The notes under the pieces were generated by a model. That model had not been told where the DNA came from, ran no database searches, and was given only the letters and a program-made list of their open reading frames with translations. Positions 32,471 through 40,248 of a DNA stretch of 40,248 nt are shown piece by piece (position 1 is the first letter of the stretch; the number at the start of each line of letters is the position of its first letter). The position numbers and the translations under genes were made by a program. Source of the stretch: Bacteriovoracaceae bacterium (GTDB lineage Bacteria; Bdellovibrionota; Bacteriovoracia; Bacteriovoracales; Bacteriovoracaceae). The stretch covers positions 1 through 40,248 of the forward strand of contig QKCN01000098.1 in assembly GCA_003245675.1 (NCBI GenBank), written 5' to 3'.

Positions 32471-34006
32471 ATGAAAGAACGTTTTACTAAACCTTGGACA
32501 GACAATTTTAATGAGCAGATCAATGTTCGTTTGGATAAGCGTCAGAAGATGTTGGATGAAGGAATTAGCCCTTATAAGAATGGATATGTTCCTTCTCATA
32601 AAGCCTGTGATCTCGTCAAAAAATATGGTGAACTTTCTAAAGAAGAGATCGGAGAGACTGAGGAATTTTCTTTAGCTGGTCGTGCCGTTCTCGTGCGTAG
32701 CTTCGGTAAAGCCTCTTTTATTTCTTTAGATGATGGCAGTGAACGTTTTCAGGTCTATGTAAGACAAGATACGGTAGAGCCTGCTGATTATAAAGAATTT
32801 GAATATATTGATTATGGCGATATCGTCTATGTGAAGGGGCAAGTTTTTAGAACAAATAAGGGTGAGCTTTCTCTTAAGGCAAGAGAGTTTAAGCTGCTTA
32901 CCAAATCAATTCGACCTCTTCCTGAAAAATTTCATGGACTAACAGATCCAGAGCTTCGCTATCGTATGCGTTATGTGGATATGATCATGAATCCCGAGGT
33001 GCGCGATACTCTTAAAACAAGATCTGATATCGTGCGTTTTATTCGCGAATTTTTCTACAAAAATGATTATATCGAAGTTGAAACACCAATGATGCATTCG
33101 ATTGCCGGTGGTGCAGCGGCCCGTCCTTTTGTGACTCATCACAATACTTTGGACATGGAGCTTTTTATGCGCATTGCCCCAGAGCTTCACTTAAAGCGCT
33201 TGATCGTCGGTGGTTATCCGCGCGTTTTTGAAATGAATCGCTGTTTTAGAAATGAAGGGATTTCCATTAAGCACAATCCTGAATTTACCACAATTGAATT
33301 TTACCAAGCCTATGCCACTTATAAAGAATTGATGAACTTTACAGAAGAACTACTTTCTAGTCTTGTGCAAAAGCTATTCAATACTGACATGGTCAAATAT
33401 GGTGATAAAGAAATTAGTTTTAAGGCTCCTTTTGCTCGCATGACAATGAAAGAAGCAGTTTGTAAATATGCCAATATTTCAGCCGATGAAGTTGAGCAAC
33501 GAGAAGTGCTAGAAGCTCTTCTTTTGAAGAAAACTGATTTTGATAAAGAAGATGTGGCAAAAATGGGTCCTGGTGTTCTTTTGGAAAATTGCTTTGCTGA
33601 ATTTGCGGAAGGACATCTCATTCAGCCAACTTTTATTACAGAATATCCTACCGAAATTTCTCCATTGGCCCGTCGTAATAATGAAAATCCTGAGATTGTT
33701 GATCGTTTTGAGTTTTTCATCAATGGCTGGGAGATTGCCAATGCTTTTTCAGAGTTAAACAATCCGACAGATCAATTAGATCGCTTTGCCGAACAAGCTG
33801 TTAAAAAAGCTGATGGCGATGATGAAGCGACCGATGTGGATTACGACTTTGTGCGTGCTTTGGAATACGGCATGGCCCCGACAGGTGGAGAAGGGATTGG
33901 TATTGATCGCCTTTGTATGATTTTGACCAATAGTCAAAGTATTCGCGATGTTATTCTTTTCCCACTTCTTAAAAAAGAGAGCTTTGGATTAGAGTTCTCT
34001 GAATAG
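32471..34006 (+). CDS. lysS: Lysyl-tRNA synthetase, class II
   Basis: A 511-residue class II enzyme that charges tRNA-Lys. ATG 32471 has AAAGGA upstream and starts after the prfB stop; a longer frame overlaps prfB and is unlikely. An N-terminal OB fold binds the anticodon (~55-150). Class II motifs follow: motif 1 (MRYVDMIMNPEVRDTLKTR), motif 2 with FEMNRCFRNEGISIKHNPEFT, and motif 3 GGEGIGIDRLCMIL near the end. LYS-specific PFVTHHNTLDMELFMRIAPELHLKRL is present. Length is normal. Prf2-lysS order recalls E. coli prfB-lysS. Confidence 0.96.
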   Translation: MKERFTKPWTDNFNEQINVRLDKRQKMLDEGISPYKNGYVPSHKACDLVKKYGELSKEEIGETEEFSLAGRAVLVRSFGKASFISLDDGSERFQVYVRQDTVEPADYKEFEYIDYGDIVYVKGQVFRTNKGELSLKAREFKLLTKSIRPLPEKFHGLTDPELRYRMRYVDMIMNPEVRDTLKTRSDIVRFIREFFYKNDYIEVETPMMHSIAGGAAARPFVTHHNTLDMELFMRIAPELHLKRLIVGGYPRVFEMNRCFRNEGISIKHNPEFTTIEFYQAYATYKELMNFTEELLSSLVQKLFNTDMVKYGDKEISFKAPFARMTMKEAVCKYANISADEVEQREVLEALLLKKTDFDKEDVAKMGPGVLLENCFAEFAEGHLIQPTFITEYPTEISPLARRNNENPEIVDRFEFFINGWEIANAFSELNNPTDQLDRFAEQAVKKADGDDEATDVDYDFVRALEYGMAPTGGEGIGIDRLCMILTNSQSIRDVILFPLLKKESFGLEFSE

Positions 34007-34015
34007 GCAAAGCTT

Positions 34016-35206
34016 GTGAGGTTTTACGCGTCATTATTGAAATTTATGTTTCAGGGTAAAACCTCGCGCCGCTTTTTATGGGCGGTGATTTTGAGCTTTT
34101 CTTTTTCTATGACTGTTATTTTAGCAACTCTTGGAATTATGGATGGCTTTGAAAATACCTTAAAATCCACTTTGCATCGATCAAGTGGAGATCTTGTTAT
34201 TCTCAGTCGCAATGGCTTTTTTAACTGGGAACAAGGACTTCGCGATCAGTTGCACGATCTTTTCCCGCAAGCTAAAGTTTCTCCACTCATTCAGACTCAA
34301 GGATTTTTGGTAAAAGATGGAAAGAGCAAGGGCGTTCTCTTGCGTGGTATCGACAACGATTCTTTTACTCATGTCACAGATTTGCCATTGGGGAATCTAA
34401 GTGAAGGATTGTGCTTGGGAAAAGAGCTTGCTGATTTTTTTAAAGCACAAGTAAAAGACCAAGTTACTTTAGTCATGTCTTCGGGAAATTCTCAGTTAAA
34501 GGGGCTACCATCTTTTCACCCTCTGTTGGTCGATTGTCAGCTTAGTCACGGCATTTATGAAAAAGATGAACGACTTGTCTATATCGAAAGGAAAAAACTC
34601 GAGCAGATGCTTGCCTATGCTCCAGAGCGCATTAATATGCTGCTGTTGCGCTTTCCCTCTGCAATTTCTTCTGAGCTGTTGGAGAGTCGGGGCAGAACTC
34701 TAGAACAGCATTTGGGGTGGGCATTCTCTGTGCGTCCCTATTGGAGTGAGTTTGAGTCTTTAATTCAGGCGGTCAAGGTCGAAAAGCTGACTATTGCTAT
34801 TATTTTGCAATTAATAGTTATTGTCTCTGTATTTAATATTGCAGGTTTTATTATCTTTTTAAATTCACAGCATGCACGGGAATTGTTTTTGCTGGAAGCT
34901 TTGGGGGCAACCAAAAAACAACTCGTGCGCTTTTGGCTGAGTCTTGTATCATTGCTTTGGTTTATGGCCATTTTCTTTTCTTTGGCCGGCCTACAGATAC
35001 TCGATTGGGCCCTTAAAAATTGGGACTTGTTTAAATTACCCGGCAATATTTATGTCTTGAGTCGCTTAAAGCTCATGCTGGATGGGGGAGATTATCTTCT
35101 CGTCTATTTACTGTCATTGGCTTGGGTTTTTGTAATTGTCGGCGTGATTTTTTATCGCTTGAAGAAGGTTTCTATTCTGCAGAATTTGCGAAGAGAGTTT
35201 TCTTAA
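34016..35206 (+). CDS. lolC: LolC/LolE-type lipoprotein-releasing ABC permease
   Basis: A 396-residue MacB/FtsX-family permease with GTG start at 34016, nine bases after lysS. One N-terminal membrane span (~20-42, AVILSFSFSMTVILATLGIMDGF) is followed by a large periplasmic domain and three C-terminal spans (~260-290, ~305-325, ~360-385). It transfers sorted lipoproteins from the inner membrane to LolA, powered by LolD. Only one permease is present rather than the LolC plus LolE pair, so it may act as a homodimer (LolF-like arrangement) or pair with a gene elsewhere. lolD follows after 15 bases. Confidence 0.87.
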   Translation: MRFYASLLKFMFQGKTSRRFLWAVILSFSFSMTVILATLGIMDGFENTLKSTLHRSSGDLVILSRNGFFNWEQGLRDQLHDLFPQAKVSPLIQTQGFLVKDGKSKGVLLRGIDNDSFTHVTDLPLGNLSEGLCLGKELADFFKAQVKDQVTLVMSSGNSQLKGLPSFHPLLVDCQLSHGIYEKDERLVYIERKKLEQMLAYAPERINMLLLRFPSAISSELLESRGRTLEQHLGWAFSVRPYWSEFESLIQAVKVEKLTIAIILQLIVIVSVFNIAGFIIFLNSQHARELFLLEALGATKKQLVRFWLSLVSLLWFMAIFFSLAGLQILDWALKNWDLFKLPGNIYVLSRLKLMLDGGDYLLVYLLSLAWVFVIVGVIFYRLKKVSILQNLRREFS

Positions 35207-35221
35207 TTTAGAAGGTTTTTT

Positions 35222-35881
35222 ATGCTGGAAGTAAAAGGCTTATGTAAAGATTTTGGTGGCACACGAGTTTTGCAAGGTGTTGATTTTCAATTGGGGCGAG
35301 GGGAACGTTGCGCGATTCAAGGAGCTTCTGGTTCAGGTAAATCCACTTTTTTGCACTTGTTGGCCGCTTTAGATCGCCCCTTAACTGGCTCAATCCATTT
35401 TGGAGGGCAGGATATCGCTCGTTTGGATGACAAAGCTTTGGCCGAGTATCGCAACCGCAGTGTGGGTCTTGTTTTTCAGTTTCACTTTTTACTCTCTTCA
35501 ATGAGTTGTCTTGATAATATTTTGCTGCCGTCGGAGCTCAGTCGTTTGAGCAGCAAGGAGCGGAAGTCAGTGCGTGACCACGTACTAGATCTTGGTAAAG
35601 AAATTGGTGTTGATCATCTTTTTCATAAATATCCTTTCCAGGTTTCTGGAGGAGAACAGCAACGCATGAGTTTAATTCGGGCCCTTTCAATGAAGCCTCA
35701 ACTTCTCTTATGTGATGAGCCAACGGGTAATTTGGATTCAAAAAATTCATCTTTGGTTACGGATTTAATATTCAAATTGGCCCAAGAAAATAATAGCTCT
35801 TTGATCGTTGTGACCCATGACGAGAAAATGGCTCAGCGCTTCCAAAAGATAATGAAAATGGAAGACGGAAAGCTTAGTTAA
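35222..35881 (+). CDS. lolD: Lipoprotein-releasing ABC transporter ATPase LolD
   Basis: A 219-residue ABC ATPase. Walker A GASGSGKST (34-42), Q-loop FQFHFLL, signature VSGGEQQR (141-148), Walker B LLLCDEPTGNLD (161-172) and switch His in VVTHDE are all in place. EPTGNLD is typical of the LolD/MacB class. It powers the permease upstream (15-base gap). AAGG precedes ATG. It is slightly short but complete. Confidence 0.95.
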   Translation: MLEVKGLCKDFGGTRVLQGVDFQLGRGERCAIQGASGSGKSTFLHLLAALDRPLTGSIHFGGQDIARLDDKALAEYRNRSVGLVFQFHFLLSSMSCLDNILLPSELSRLSSKERKSVRDHVLDLGKEIGVDHLFHKYPFQVSGGEQQRMSLIRALSMKPQLLLCDEPTGNLDSKNSSLVTDLIFKLAQENNSSLIVVTHDEKMAQRFQKIMKMEDGKLS

Positions 35882-35920
35882 GCTATTGGAATCCAAAGAG
35901 AATTTCTAAAAAAAACTGGC

Positions 35921-35949
35921 TTGTAAGAATGTTTTCTTATTGATACTTT
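35921..35949 (+). promoter_or_regulatory. Possible promoter before bamA
   Basis: TTGTAA (35921-35926), a 17-base spacer and TACTTT (35944-35949) in the 97-base gap between lolD and bamA. The match is modest; the gap itself suggests a separate or supplementary promoter for the bamA-skp-lpxD-fabZ block. Confidence 0.35.
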
Positions 35950-35978
35950 TATCCCCTAATTAATAGTTAGGAGAGTAA

Positions 35979-38285
35979 ATGTCTCAGATATATTTGGGCC
36001 TATTGATAATGGTTCTGGGCCTAACTCAAGTTTTCGCGCAGGATGACTTGGGTCCGCTAAAAGATTTATTTCATGTTGATCAAATTGTCATTGAAGGCAA
36101 CCGCAAGGTTGAGTCAGAAGCGATTTTGTCCAAGCTCAAAATTGAAGCAGGGATAACAATCGATAACTATACTCTTCGTGATTCAATCCGTTCGCTTTAT
36201 AACATGAAGCATTTTGATCAAGTTCAAGCTTTCGTTAGAGAAGAAAATAAGAAAAATATTCTCGTCTTCAAGCTTACAGAACGTCCTATCGTTTCGAGCT
36301 TAAACTTTTTAGGTAATGACGAACTGACTGATGATGATCTCAAAGAGCAAATTGAGACAAAAGTTTTTAGCATCTTGGACATCAATTCTGTTAAGGCAGA
36401 TGTTAAGAAACTGCAGAAGTTCTATGAGGAAAAGGGATTCTACCTCGCGACAGTTGATTACGAAGTGAAAAAGAGTGAAGAGAATGAAGGCATGGAGCTA
36501 AACTTTCGCGTAAAAGAATTTGATAAAGTGAAAGTTAAGAAGATCAGCTTTTTAGGTAATGAAGCTTTTTCTGATATTGAGCTACAATCCATTATGGAGA
36601 CGCGTGAAGAGAGTCTTCTCTCTTTTATGTCTGGTACAGGAAGCTTTAAAGAGTTCAATTTTCAAACAGATATTGAGCGCTTGAAGTACTTTTATAAATC
36701 CAAAGGGCATTTGCAAATCAACGTTTCTAATCCCGTCGTAACGATTTCTGAAGATAAAAAATGGGTTTTCATTACCATCAAATTGACGGAAGGTCCTCGC
36801 TTTAAAATTAATCAAATTAGTTTTACTGGAGAGCTTCTTTTTACCGATAGTGAACTGCGCAAAAAGGTAATGCTAAAACCAGAAGACATCTATTCTGAAG
36901 ATAATTTGCGCAAGGACATTCAGCTATTGACTGAAATGTATCAAGACGAAGGGTACGCCTTTGCCAACGTCTTGCGCACACTTTCCATCGTTCCCGGGGA
37001 GAATAAAGTTGATGTGGATTTTTCTTTTGAAAAAGGAAAAATTGCTTATTTTGGAAATATCGTCGTTAAGGGTAATACCAAAACCAGAGATAAAGTTGTT
37101 CGCCGTGAGTTAAAAATCAGTGAAGGGATGCGGTATTCTGGTTCTAATTTGCGCGAATCGAAAGAGAATGTTAATCGCCTTGGCTTTTTTGAGCCTAATA
37201 GTGTGGTCTTTAACACTGTTGCGCGCAGAGGGCGTGATGACATCCTCGATGTTGAGATTGCAGTTAAGGAAAGAAATACTGGACAAATCACTTTGGGAGC
37301 GGGGTATTCGACTGCTTCGAAAGGGTTTTTGCAGGCATCTGTTTCTCAAAATAACTTTTTGGGTTATGGGCAGGTTTTATCTTTTAGTTTGCAACTTTCT
37401 GGAACCAATCAAACTTATAATGTCGGTTTTACTGAGCCTTATCTTTTTGATTCGAAGTGGACCGCTGGAGCTGATGTTTTTCAAACGAAGAACGAAAGTT
37501 CCAAGTCATACGATTATTTAAGACGTGGTGCCGATGTTCGCGTGGGATATCCCATTTTTGAATACACAAGGGCCTATGTGACTTACAAATTACAAGACAC
37601 AGAACTTACCAATGTTAAAGATCCAACCATTGATGAAGATGATGAAAATGGTCTTGCATCTTCAGTTCAGGGATCTGTTGTTTATGACAAGCGCAATAAT
37701 AAATTTGAGCCAAGTGATGGGCATTATGTTCGTGCGGCAGTCGAGTGGACTGGTTTGGGTGGCGATCACCGCTGGGTTCAGTCTGAACTCGAGGGGCGTT
37801 ATTATAAAAGTGTATATGGTGATTTAGTTTTTAGAAGTCGACTTTCCATTAATAAGCTTTTCAAGGTTCAAGATCATTCTATTCCTCGTACCGAGAAGTA
37901 CACTTTGGGTGGTTCTCGTAATTTGAGAGGATATGGTTATGAAGATATTGGACCCAAGGAAACTCGAGAAAGTACTGATCCTACAGATTCAAAGATTTAT
38001 ACTTTTAATCGTGGGGGGCTTTTCTCTTTGGTTAGTACCCTTGAGCTAGAGCATCCTTTGGTCAGAGAAGCTGGTTTGAAATGGGTTCTCTTTTTCGATG
38101 CAGGTAATGTTTACGACAAATATTACGGAGATACTGGAAAGTATACTCTTTATACCGATTATGGTTTTGGTTTCCGTTGGTTCTCTCCTATTGGGGTGCT
38201 TCGTTTTGAATTCGGCTTCCCACTTGATCGTCGAGAAGGCCAACAGCCGAACCAGTTCTATTTTGATATTGGACAGCTATTTTAA
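35979..38285 (+). CDS. bamA: Outer-membrane protein assembly factor BamA
   Basis: A 768-residue outer-membrane insertase. Signal peptide 1-20 (LTQVFA before Q). Five POTRA repeats span ~30-430, each with the pattern of VDQIVIEGNRKVESEAILSKL, VSSLNFLGNDELTDDDLKEQI, VKKISFLGNEAFSDIELQSI, INQISFTGELLFTDSELRKKV and FGNIVVKGNTKTRDKVVRREL. The C-terminal barrel (~435-768) carries GGSRNLRGYG in loop 6 (the conserved R-G-Y/F motif) and ends in FYFDIGQLF, with a terminal aromatic. AGGAGAG precedes ATG. It is followed by skp and lpxD, the usual order. It inserts the barrel proteins encoded at 1626 and 16877. Confidence 0.97.
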   Translation: MSQIYLGLLIMVLGLTQVFAQDDLGPLKDLFHVDQIVIEGNRKVESEAILSKLKIEAGITIDNYTLRDSIRSLYNMKHFDQVQAFVREENKKNILVFKLTERPIVSSLNFLGNDELTDDDLKEQIETKVFSILDINSVKADVKKLQKFYEEKGFYLATVDYEVKKSEENEGMELNFRVKEFDKVKVKKISFLGNEAFSDIELQSIMETREESLLSFMSGTGSFKEFNFQTDIERLKYFYKSKGHLQINVSNPVVTISEDKKWVFITIKLTEGPRFKINQISFTGELLFTDSELRKKVMLKPEDIYSEDNLRKDIQLLTEMYQDEGYAFANVLRTLSIVPGENKVDVDFSFEKGKIAYFGNIVVKGNTKTRDKVVRRELKISEGMRYSGSNLRESKENVNRLGFFEPNSVVFNTVARRGRDDILDVEIAVKERNTGQITLGAGYSTASKGFLQASVSQNNFLGYGQVLSFSLQLSGTNQTYNVGFTEPYLFDSKWTAGADVFQTKNESSKSYDYLRRGADVRVGYPIFEYTRAYVTYKLQDTELTNVKDPTIDEDDENGLASSVQGSVVYDKRNNKFEPSDGHYVRAAVEWTGLGGDHRWVQSELEGRYYKSVYGDLVFRSRLSINKLFKVQDHSIPRTEKYTLGGSRNLRGYGYEDIGPKETRESTDPTDSKIYTFNRGGLFSLVSTLELEHPLVREAGLKWVLFFDAGNVYDKYYGDTGKYTLYTDYGFGFRWFSPIGVLRFEFGFPLDRREGQQPNQFYFDIGQLF

Positions 38286-38301
38286 TATCCGGGAGGATTT
38301 T

Positions 38302-38817
38302 ATGATGAAGATTCTTGTTCTTTTTATGGTGCTTGTTCCTGCTTTGGCTTTGGCCGAAATTTCTGTCGGAGTTGTTGATATGCAGACTGTTTTAACATCA
38401 ATTACTGATGGGAAAGCAATCATGAAGCAATTAGAAGGAAAGTTTAATATTCGCAAAAAAGAATTGAAAAAGTCAGAAGAAGAAATCAAAAAAGCACAAG
38501 AAGAGTATCAGAAACAGAGGACTGTTCTTTCTGAGGCTGCTCAACGCAAAAAAGAAAAAGAATTACAAAAGATGGTTTTTGAGCTTCAAAATAAGACAAT
38601 GGAGTATCAAAAAGAGATCAATGGTCTAGAGCAAGATTTGAAAAAGCCTTTGATTGGCAAAATTCAAGAAATTGTTCTTGAGATTTCTAAGCAATCCAAG
38701 GTCGATTTAACTTTCGAAATGGCATCAGCACCAATTCTTTATGCTAAAAAACGATTGGATCTTACTACTGATGTGGTAAATGCTTATAATAAAAAATATC
38801 CAGAAAAGAAGAAGTAA
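38302..38817 (+). CDS. skp: Periplasmic chaperone Skp/OmpH
   Basis: A 171-residue periplasmic chaperone for unfolded outer-membrane proteins. ATG 38302 with GGAGG at 38292-38296 gives a signal peptide (ending ALALA); a second ATG three bases on is equally possible. The long charged helical coiled coil (~50-125, rich in KKSEEEIKKAQEEYQKQ) is the tentacle region, bracketed by the beta body (ISVGVVDMQTVL and the C-terminal YAKKRLDLTTDVV). It lies 16 bases after bamA and three before lpxD. Confidence 0.93.
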   Translation: MMKILVLFMVLVPALALAEISVGVVDMQTVLTSITDGKAIMKQLEGKFNIRKKELKKSEEEIKKAQEEYQKQRTVLSEAAQRKKEKELQKMVFELQNKTMEYQKEINGLEQDLKKPLIGKIQEIVLEISKQSKVDLTFEMASAPILYAKKRLDLTTDVVNAYNKKYPEKKK

Positions 38818-38820
38818 GCG

Positions 38821-39840
38821 ATGGTGACACTAGGAGATCTTCAGCAAAAATTCACGACACTCAAACTTTTAAAGGGCGAGTTCTCTGAGATTAAAGGGAT
38901 TTGCTCTCTTTATAATTTGCAGCAGGATCACTTGTGTCTCGTAAAAAATCAAAAATTTTACAAGCGTCTCTTGGAAGAAATGGCTCAGCAGGGAAAAAGT
39001 TCTTTTATCCTTCTTTTGGATCGCTCTCTTGAGAATGAAGTTGATTTGAGCTCTTTTTCCTCAGTGTTATGTATCGATTCTTTAGAAAAAGAGCTTCCAC
39101 GTTTGTCCAAAGTCTTTTTTGATGATCGCTATGCCGGCGATGAGCATCAAGCTGATGGGCGAGTTACTGGAACGGCTGAGATTGATTCAACTGCCCGCAT
39201 TGCTGCAGGTGTTTTTATTGGGCAAAATGTAAAGATTGGAGCGCAGGTTGAAATATTGCCTGGTTGCGTTGTTATGAATCGTGCGAGCATTGGTGCTGGA
39301 ACAAAAATTTACCCTAATGTCACAATATATGAAGACGTTCGGGTCGGTGAGCGCTGCCGTATTCATGCTGGAACGACTATTGGAGCAGATGGCTTTGGCT
39401 ATCAGTTTGAAGCAGGGGTTCACAAAAAAATTTGGCATTTTGGATCTGTTATTATCGGCAGCGATGTTGAAATCGGCGCCAATGTTTCTGTTGACCGGGC
39501 AACTTTTGATTTCACGGTTATCGGCGATGGATGCAAAATTGATAATCAGGTACAAATTGGTCACAACTGTCGTCTTGGGCGTGGAGTGATTATGTGCGGG
39601 CAATCTGCTTTGGCCGGAAGTGTCGTTTTGGGCGACTTCTGTGTTTTGGCCGGGCGGGCCGGCGTTGGACCCGATATAAAAATGGGGATGGGCTGCCAAA
39701 TTGCAGCAGGAGCACTTGTTAGTCAGGATTGGCCAGCAGGTTCTAAGGTTGCAGGACATCCTGCTCGCTCTGTGGGCGAGTGGATGCGATCTAATGCTTA
39801 TTTGCGTAAAATGGCTTTACAGCGGGGCAAAAAGGACTAG
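38821..39840 (+). CDS. lpxD: UDP-3-O-acylglucosamine N-acyltransferase
   Basis: A 339-residue enzyme that adds the second hydroxyacyl chain in lipid A synthesis. The N-terminal ~100 residues form the uridine-binding domain; from ~112 a left-handed beta helix of hexapeptide repeats follows (IDSTARIAAGVFIGQNVKIGAQVEI and on). GADGFGYQ (188-195) and DNQVQIGHNC with the catalytic His248 are diagnostic of LpxD. The C-terminus is a short helix (AYLRKMALQRGKKD). No strong ribosome site precedes ATG, so it is probably translated by coupling with skp. Confidence 0.97.
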   Translation: MVTLGDLQQKFTTLKLLKGEFSEIKGICSLYNLQQDHLCLVKNQKFYKRLLEEMAQQGKSSFILLLDRSLENEVDLSSFSSVLCIDSLEKELPRLSKVFFDDRYAGDEHQADGRVTGTAEIDSTARIAAGVFIGQNVKIGAQVEILPGCVVMNRASIGAGTKIYPNVTIYEDVRVGERCRIHAGTTIGADGFGYQFEAGVHKKIWHFGSVIIGSDVEIGANVSVDRATFDFTVIGDGCKIDNQVQIGHNCRLGRGVIMCGQSALAGSVVLGDFCVLAGRAGVGPDIKMGMGCQIAAGALVSQDWPAGSKVAGHPARSVGEWMRSNAYLRKMALQRGKKD

Positions 39841-39843
39841 TCC

Positions 39844-40248
39844 GTGCTTTATGATAAAAAGGATATTATAGATTTCCTTCCACAGCGTGATCCTTTTTTG
39901 TTCCTTGATTCTATTACTGAGCTAATTATTCCCGAACATTTACAAGATTTGGACCCACGTGAATTTTGCCTTGAGAATTTGCGCGGGTTTATGGTGCGTG
40001 GATCTTTTTTGGTGAAAGAGGATTTGCCATTATTGGCAGGACATTTTCCTGGGAATCCTATTTTTCCCGGAGTTTTGCAAATTGAGGCTATGGCCCAAGC
40101 ATCTTGCTTTATTATTGCCCCTCTTTTTCCCAATTTTAAGGATGTCGAGCTTGAGCTCGCCTTAGGGGTTGTTAGTCGGGCTAAATTTCGTAAGCCTATT
40201 TTCCCAGGAATGCAGTTGGAGATTCATTCACAATGCACTAAAGTTAAA
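39844..40248 (+). CDS. fabZ: FabZ-type 3-hydroxyacyl-ACP dehydratase, cut by window end
   Basis: Partial gene, 135 codons to the window end, no stop. GTG start at 39844 with AAGGA upstream, three bases after lpxD. LPQRDPFLFLD is the FabZ N-terminus, and GHFPGNPIFPGVLQIEAMAQAS carries the active-site His67 and Glu81 of the hotdog fold. FabZ dehydrates 3-hydroxyacyl-ACP in fatty acid synthesis and competes with LpxA/LpxD for the same substrate. The loop between FLFLD and GHFPGNP is about 45 residues, longer than the ~30 common in enterics. Confidence 0.93.
   Translation, partial: MLYDKKDIIDFLPQRDPFLFLDSITELIIPEHLQDLDPREFCLENLRGFMVRGSFLVKEDLPLLAGHFPGNPIFPGVLQIEAMAQASCFIIAPLFPNFKDVELELALGVVSRAKFRKPIFPGMQLEIHSQCTKVK

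Noticed and set aside
39187..39759. 190-codon antisense frame in lpxD
   Set aside because: It mirrors the hexapeptide-repeat coding region and shows no family features.
1..40248. tRNA, rRNA, CRISPR arrays, transposases, prophage genes
   Set aside because: None seen; no spaced repeat array, no integrase or transposase motif, no cloverleaf with a CCA-type acceptor.

Overview
The window looks like chromosome of a low-to-moderate GC Gram-negative bacterium. It carries outer-membrane biogenesis genes (bamA, skp, lpxD, fabZ, an LptF/G permease, lolD with one LolC/E-type permease, lgt) and many exported lipoproteins and beta-barrel proteins. The gene content resembles the Bdellovibrio-and-like organisms (Bdellovibrionota, perhaps the Bacteriovorax side). 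That placement is an inference from style and gene content, not from a marker alignment. I see no tRNA, rRNA, CRISPR array, insertion sequence or prophage. Coding density is very high, and no stretch over 300 bases lacks a gene; the longest such gap is the first ~230 bases.

Layout. (1) 1-7780: a regulatory-looking leader, then a four-gene plus-strand cell-surface cluster. It encodes an exported FecR-domain protein with Pro-rich repeats, a TPR plus beta-barrel outer-membrane protein, and two large paralogous lipoproteins. This is the most unusual block. Its architecture recalls Slam-type (type XI) surface-lipoprotein export, and G-tracts lie in the barrel gene and in the ribosome binding site of the second lipoprotein. 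(2) 7777-11765, minus strand: a secreted HExxH metallopeptidase with a small exported partner, then the classic obg-rpmA-rplU group read from a strong promoter with a structured leader. (3) 11967-18052, mostly plus: an unknown soluble protein, lgt, an exported minus-strand protein, an MltD-like LysM lytic transglycosylase, a Rossmann-type protein and a beta-barrel protein coupled to it. (4) 18190-24657: trmL and pepA (minus), an LptF/G permease (plus), then an rlmD-like gene, a PilF-like TPR lipoprotein and rodZ (minus). (5) 24717-28809: ktrB-ktrA potassium uptake genes, followed by a membrane HAMP-PAS protein without a kinase domain and a stand-alone receiver. (6) 28872-40248: lepA, an unknown gene, prfB with the programmed +1 frameshift, lysS, the Lol permease, lolD, bamA, skp, lpxD and fabZ (cut by the window end).

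Together the genes serve translation and envelope building. Lgt lipidates the lipoproteins, LolD and its permease release them to the outer membrane, BamA and Skp insert barrel proteins, and LpxD, FabZ and LptF/G make and move lipid A and fatty acids. The first cluster is the likely client of these pathways and the best candidate for an undescribed surface system.
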